Below, piece after piece: positions 62,980-64,000 of a DNA stretch of 64,000 nt. Source of the stretch: Phytopythium helicoides (lineage: Eukaryota; Oomycota; Peronosporomycetes; Pythiales; Pythiaceae); assembly GCA_024867545.1 (NCBI GenBank), contig JANFNE010000022.1, forward strand, positions 620,001-684,000, in the 5' to 3' direction. Numbering within the stretch: position 1 is the stretch's first letter; the number at the start of each line of letters is the position of its first letter. Position numbers and translations under genes: made by a program. The notes beneath the pieces were generated by a model. It was given only the letters and a program-made list of their open reading frames with translations, made no database searches and was not told the origin of the DNA.

Positions 62980-64000
62980 TTACAGAATTGCATTTACGCG
63001 GCGGTGACCTAGCGCCGCGAGGGCGTCGAGCAGCACGCGGCGGTGCTGCATGAGCCGGTCGCGTACAGGCTCGCATCTCCTCCGGAGTCACGACCAGGGA
63101 CGCTGCTGTGCAGCTTGAGGAAGATGCTGCGAGCGAGGACCACGCGCGGCTGCCGGTCGAGGGCTCCGCGAACGGCGCGGACGCTGATGGCCGCCGACAC
63201 GTCCAATCGAAGCTGCTCGTCCGTCGCGTACGGACGCAGCTCGTCCTTCTCCACGGCGTGCACCACGATGGTCGCTTCTCTTCGTCGACGACGTCCGCCT
63301 CGCGGTGCTCGGAGAAAATGACGCCGTTCGACTCGACGAGCAGCCCACCGGGAAGAGAGCTCACCCGGCGGTGGTGCGTGATCCCGTGGCGCAGGAGCTC
63401 CGGTACCGCGTCCACAGGCCTCGGTGACGGTGCAGTCGCCGTTAACTTCCGAGATGACGACGTCTTGCTCAGCCAGCACGGCGCAGAGCGCATCGAAGAC
63501 AGCCTTGACACTCATGCTTGTGTCGAGTCGCAGTGCCGCGAACTCGGTCGAGCAAGTGTCCCCCGTCGGATGTCACGTGCGCCGACTGCTCATGGCATGG
63601 GAGCGTGTCTGGATCGAGGAACAATGTGCGGTTCTCCATAAAAATCCTTGCGTCTCGTAGGACGCGAGCGCGCATGCTCAAGAGCGTCTTCACGCGGCTC
63701 TCCGGGTCCTTTGGCAAGCAGATCGCGCGGTCCAGAGGAAGCATGAGTGGCTGTTTCAACTGCTCGACCACCCAACGAGATCAGTCGCTGCTACTTCAAA
63801 GACACGAGATGAAGGAAGCATGGCGCACCGAGAGATTGGACATGGCCGATAGCGCGCGAGCAACCGCCAATTGCTGCTGGTAAGCGAGCTCACGCATCTT
63901 GGAGTTGACGAGCAGCTGCTTGTCGATCGACGTCAGGTTTGCCGCTCTGGCGCACCGCCTGTTGCTTCAGGAGATCCGCGTACGCCTCTAGCTGTGGCAG
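62980..64000 (-). CDS. Oomycete bZIP/START-like family protein, 5' end missing
   Basis: Minus-strand gene entering from the right edge. A basic/coiled region (QLLVNSKMRELAYQQQLAVA) comes first, then LDTSMSVKAVFDALCAVLAE, VISEVNGDCTVTE, ELLRHGITHHRRVSSLPGGL, LVESNGVIFSEHREADVVDE, TIVVHAVEKDELRPYATDEQ and LDVSAAISVRAV, ending MQHRRVLLDALAALGHRRVN. This order resembles the START-like C-terminal domain that follows bZIP segments in many oomycete proteins. The pieces lie in different frames, with single-base shifts near 63420, 63290, 63080 and 63880, so the local sequence is error-prone or the gene is decaying. Probable transcription regulator (inference). Confidence 0.5.

Noticed and set aside
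1..64000. CRISPR arrays, operons, rRNA genes
   Set aside because: No regularly spaced short direct repeats and no rRNA signature sequences seen; gene structure is eukaryotic.

Overview
The window reads as nuclear DNA of an oomycete, most likely Phytophthora or a close relative. The evidence is GC-rich compact coding regions on both strands, introns of only about 58-90 nt with GT..AG ends, CUE, calcyphosin-like and SK-type channel proteins, a secreted protein with an RLLR motif just after its signal peptide, and at the right edge a START-like domain I associate with oomycete bZIP-family proteins. The genus is inference; no species marker is visible.

Layout, left to right. 1-0.6 kb: 3' part of a PH-domain gene (-). 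0.9-2.5 kb: a broken or error-ridden multi-exon gene (+). 2.7-7.05 kb: five-exon tubulin cofactor D (TBCD, -). 7.3-7.8 kb: MYND-finger protein (-). 8.02-9.58 kb: a structurally complete pogo/Tc1-mariner transposon with 25-bp terminal inverted repeats and TA duplications. 10.3-14 kb: PH domain plus inositol-polyphosphate 4-phosphatase (+). 14.1-16.7 kb: coiled-coil protein and nucleolar GTPase NOG2 (-). 17-18 kb: C2-domain gene with frameshifts (+). 18.4-21.9 kb: nardilysin-like M16 peptidase (+). 22.2-24.8 kb: SK-type potassium channel (-). 25.2-25.6 kb: ribosomal protein S15a/uS8 (-). 26.1-26.55 kb: secreted Cys-rich protein (-). 27.5-31.6 kb: tandem Na+/H+ exchangers sharing a 33-nt micro-exon (-). 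32.3-37 kb: giant multi-module EF-hand protein (+). 37.1-41.3 kb: tandem cryptochrome/photolyase genes (-). 41.6-43.8 kb: SAC phosphoinositide phosphatase (-). 44.1-44.8 kb: CUE-domain protein (-).

The most striking structure is a large inverted duplication. A left arm (46672-51315) and a right arm (54452-59034), each about 4.6 kb, flank a 3.1-kb spacer. Each arm carries a sugar transporter with almost the same protein sequence, and the spacer carries a third, more diverged transporter. About 1.6 kb of non-coding DNA inside the arms looks identical, including the length of a CAG tract and a cluster of ACTGTA-type palindromes, which suggests recent duplication or arm-to-arm gene conversion.

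The right end (59.3-64 kb) has a GDAP2-like macro/CRAL-TRIO gene (+), a Nup43-like WD40 gene (-) and the partial bZIP/START-like gene (-). Several apparent single-base frameshifts fall here in otherwise well-conserved genes, which points to local assembly errors more than to gene decay. Most genes are housekeeping or signalling genes with no obvious shared pathway. Two phosphoinositide phosphatases (INPP4-like and SAC) plus PH and C2 proteins give a loose lipid-signalling theme. Transporters and channels (two NHEs, an SK channel, three sugar porters) give a membrane-transport theme.
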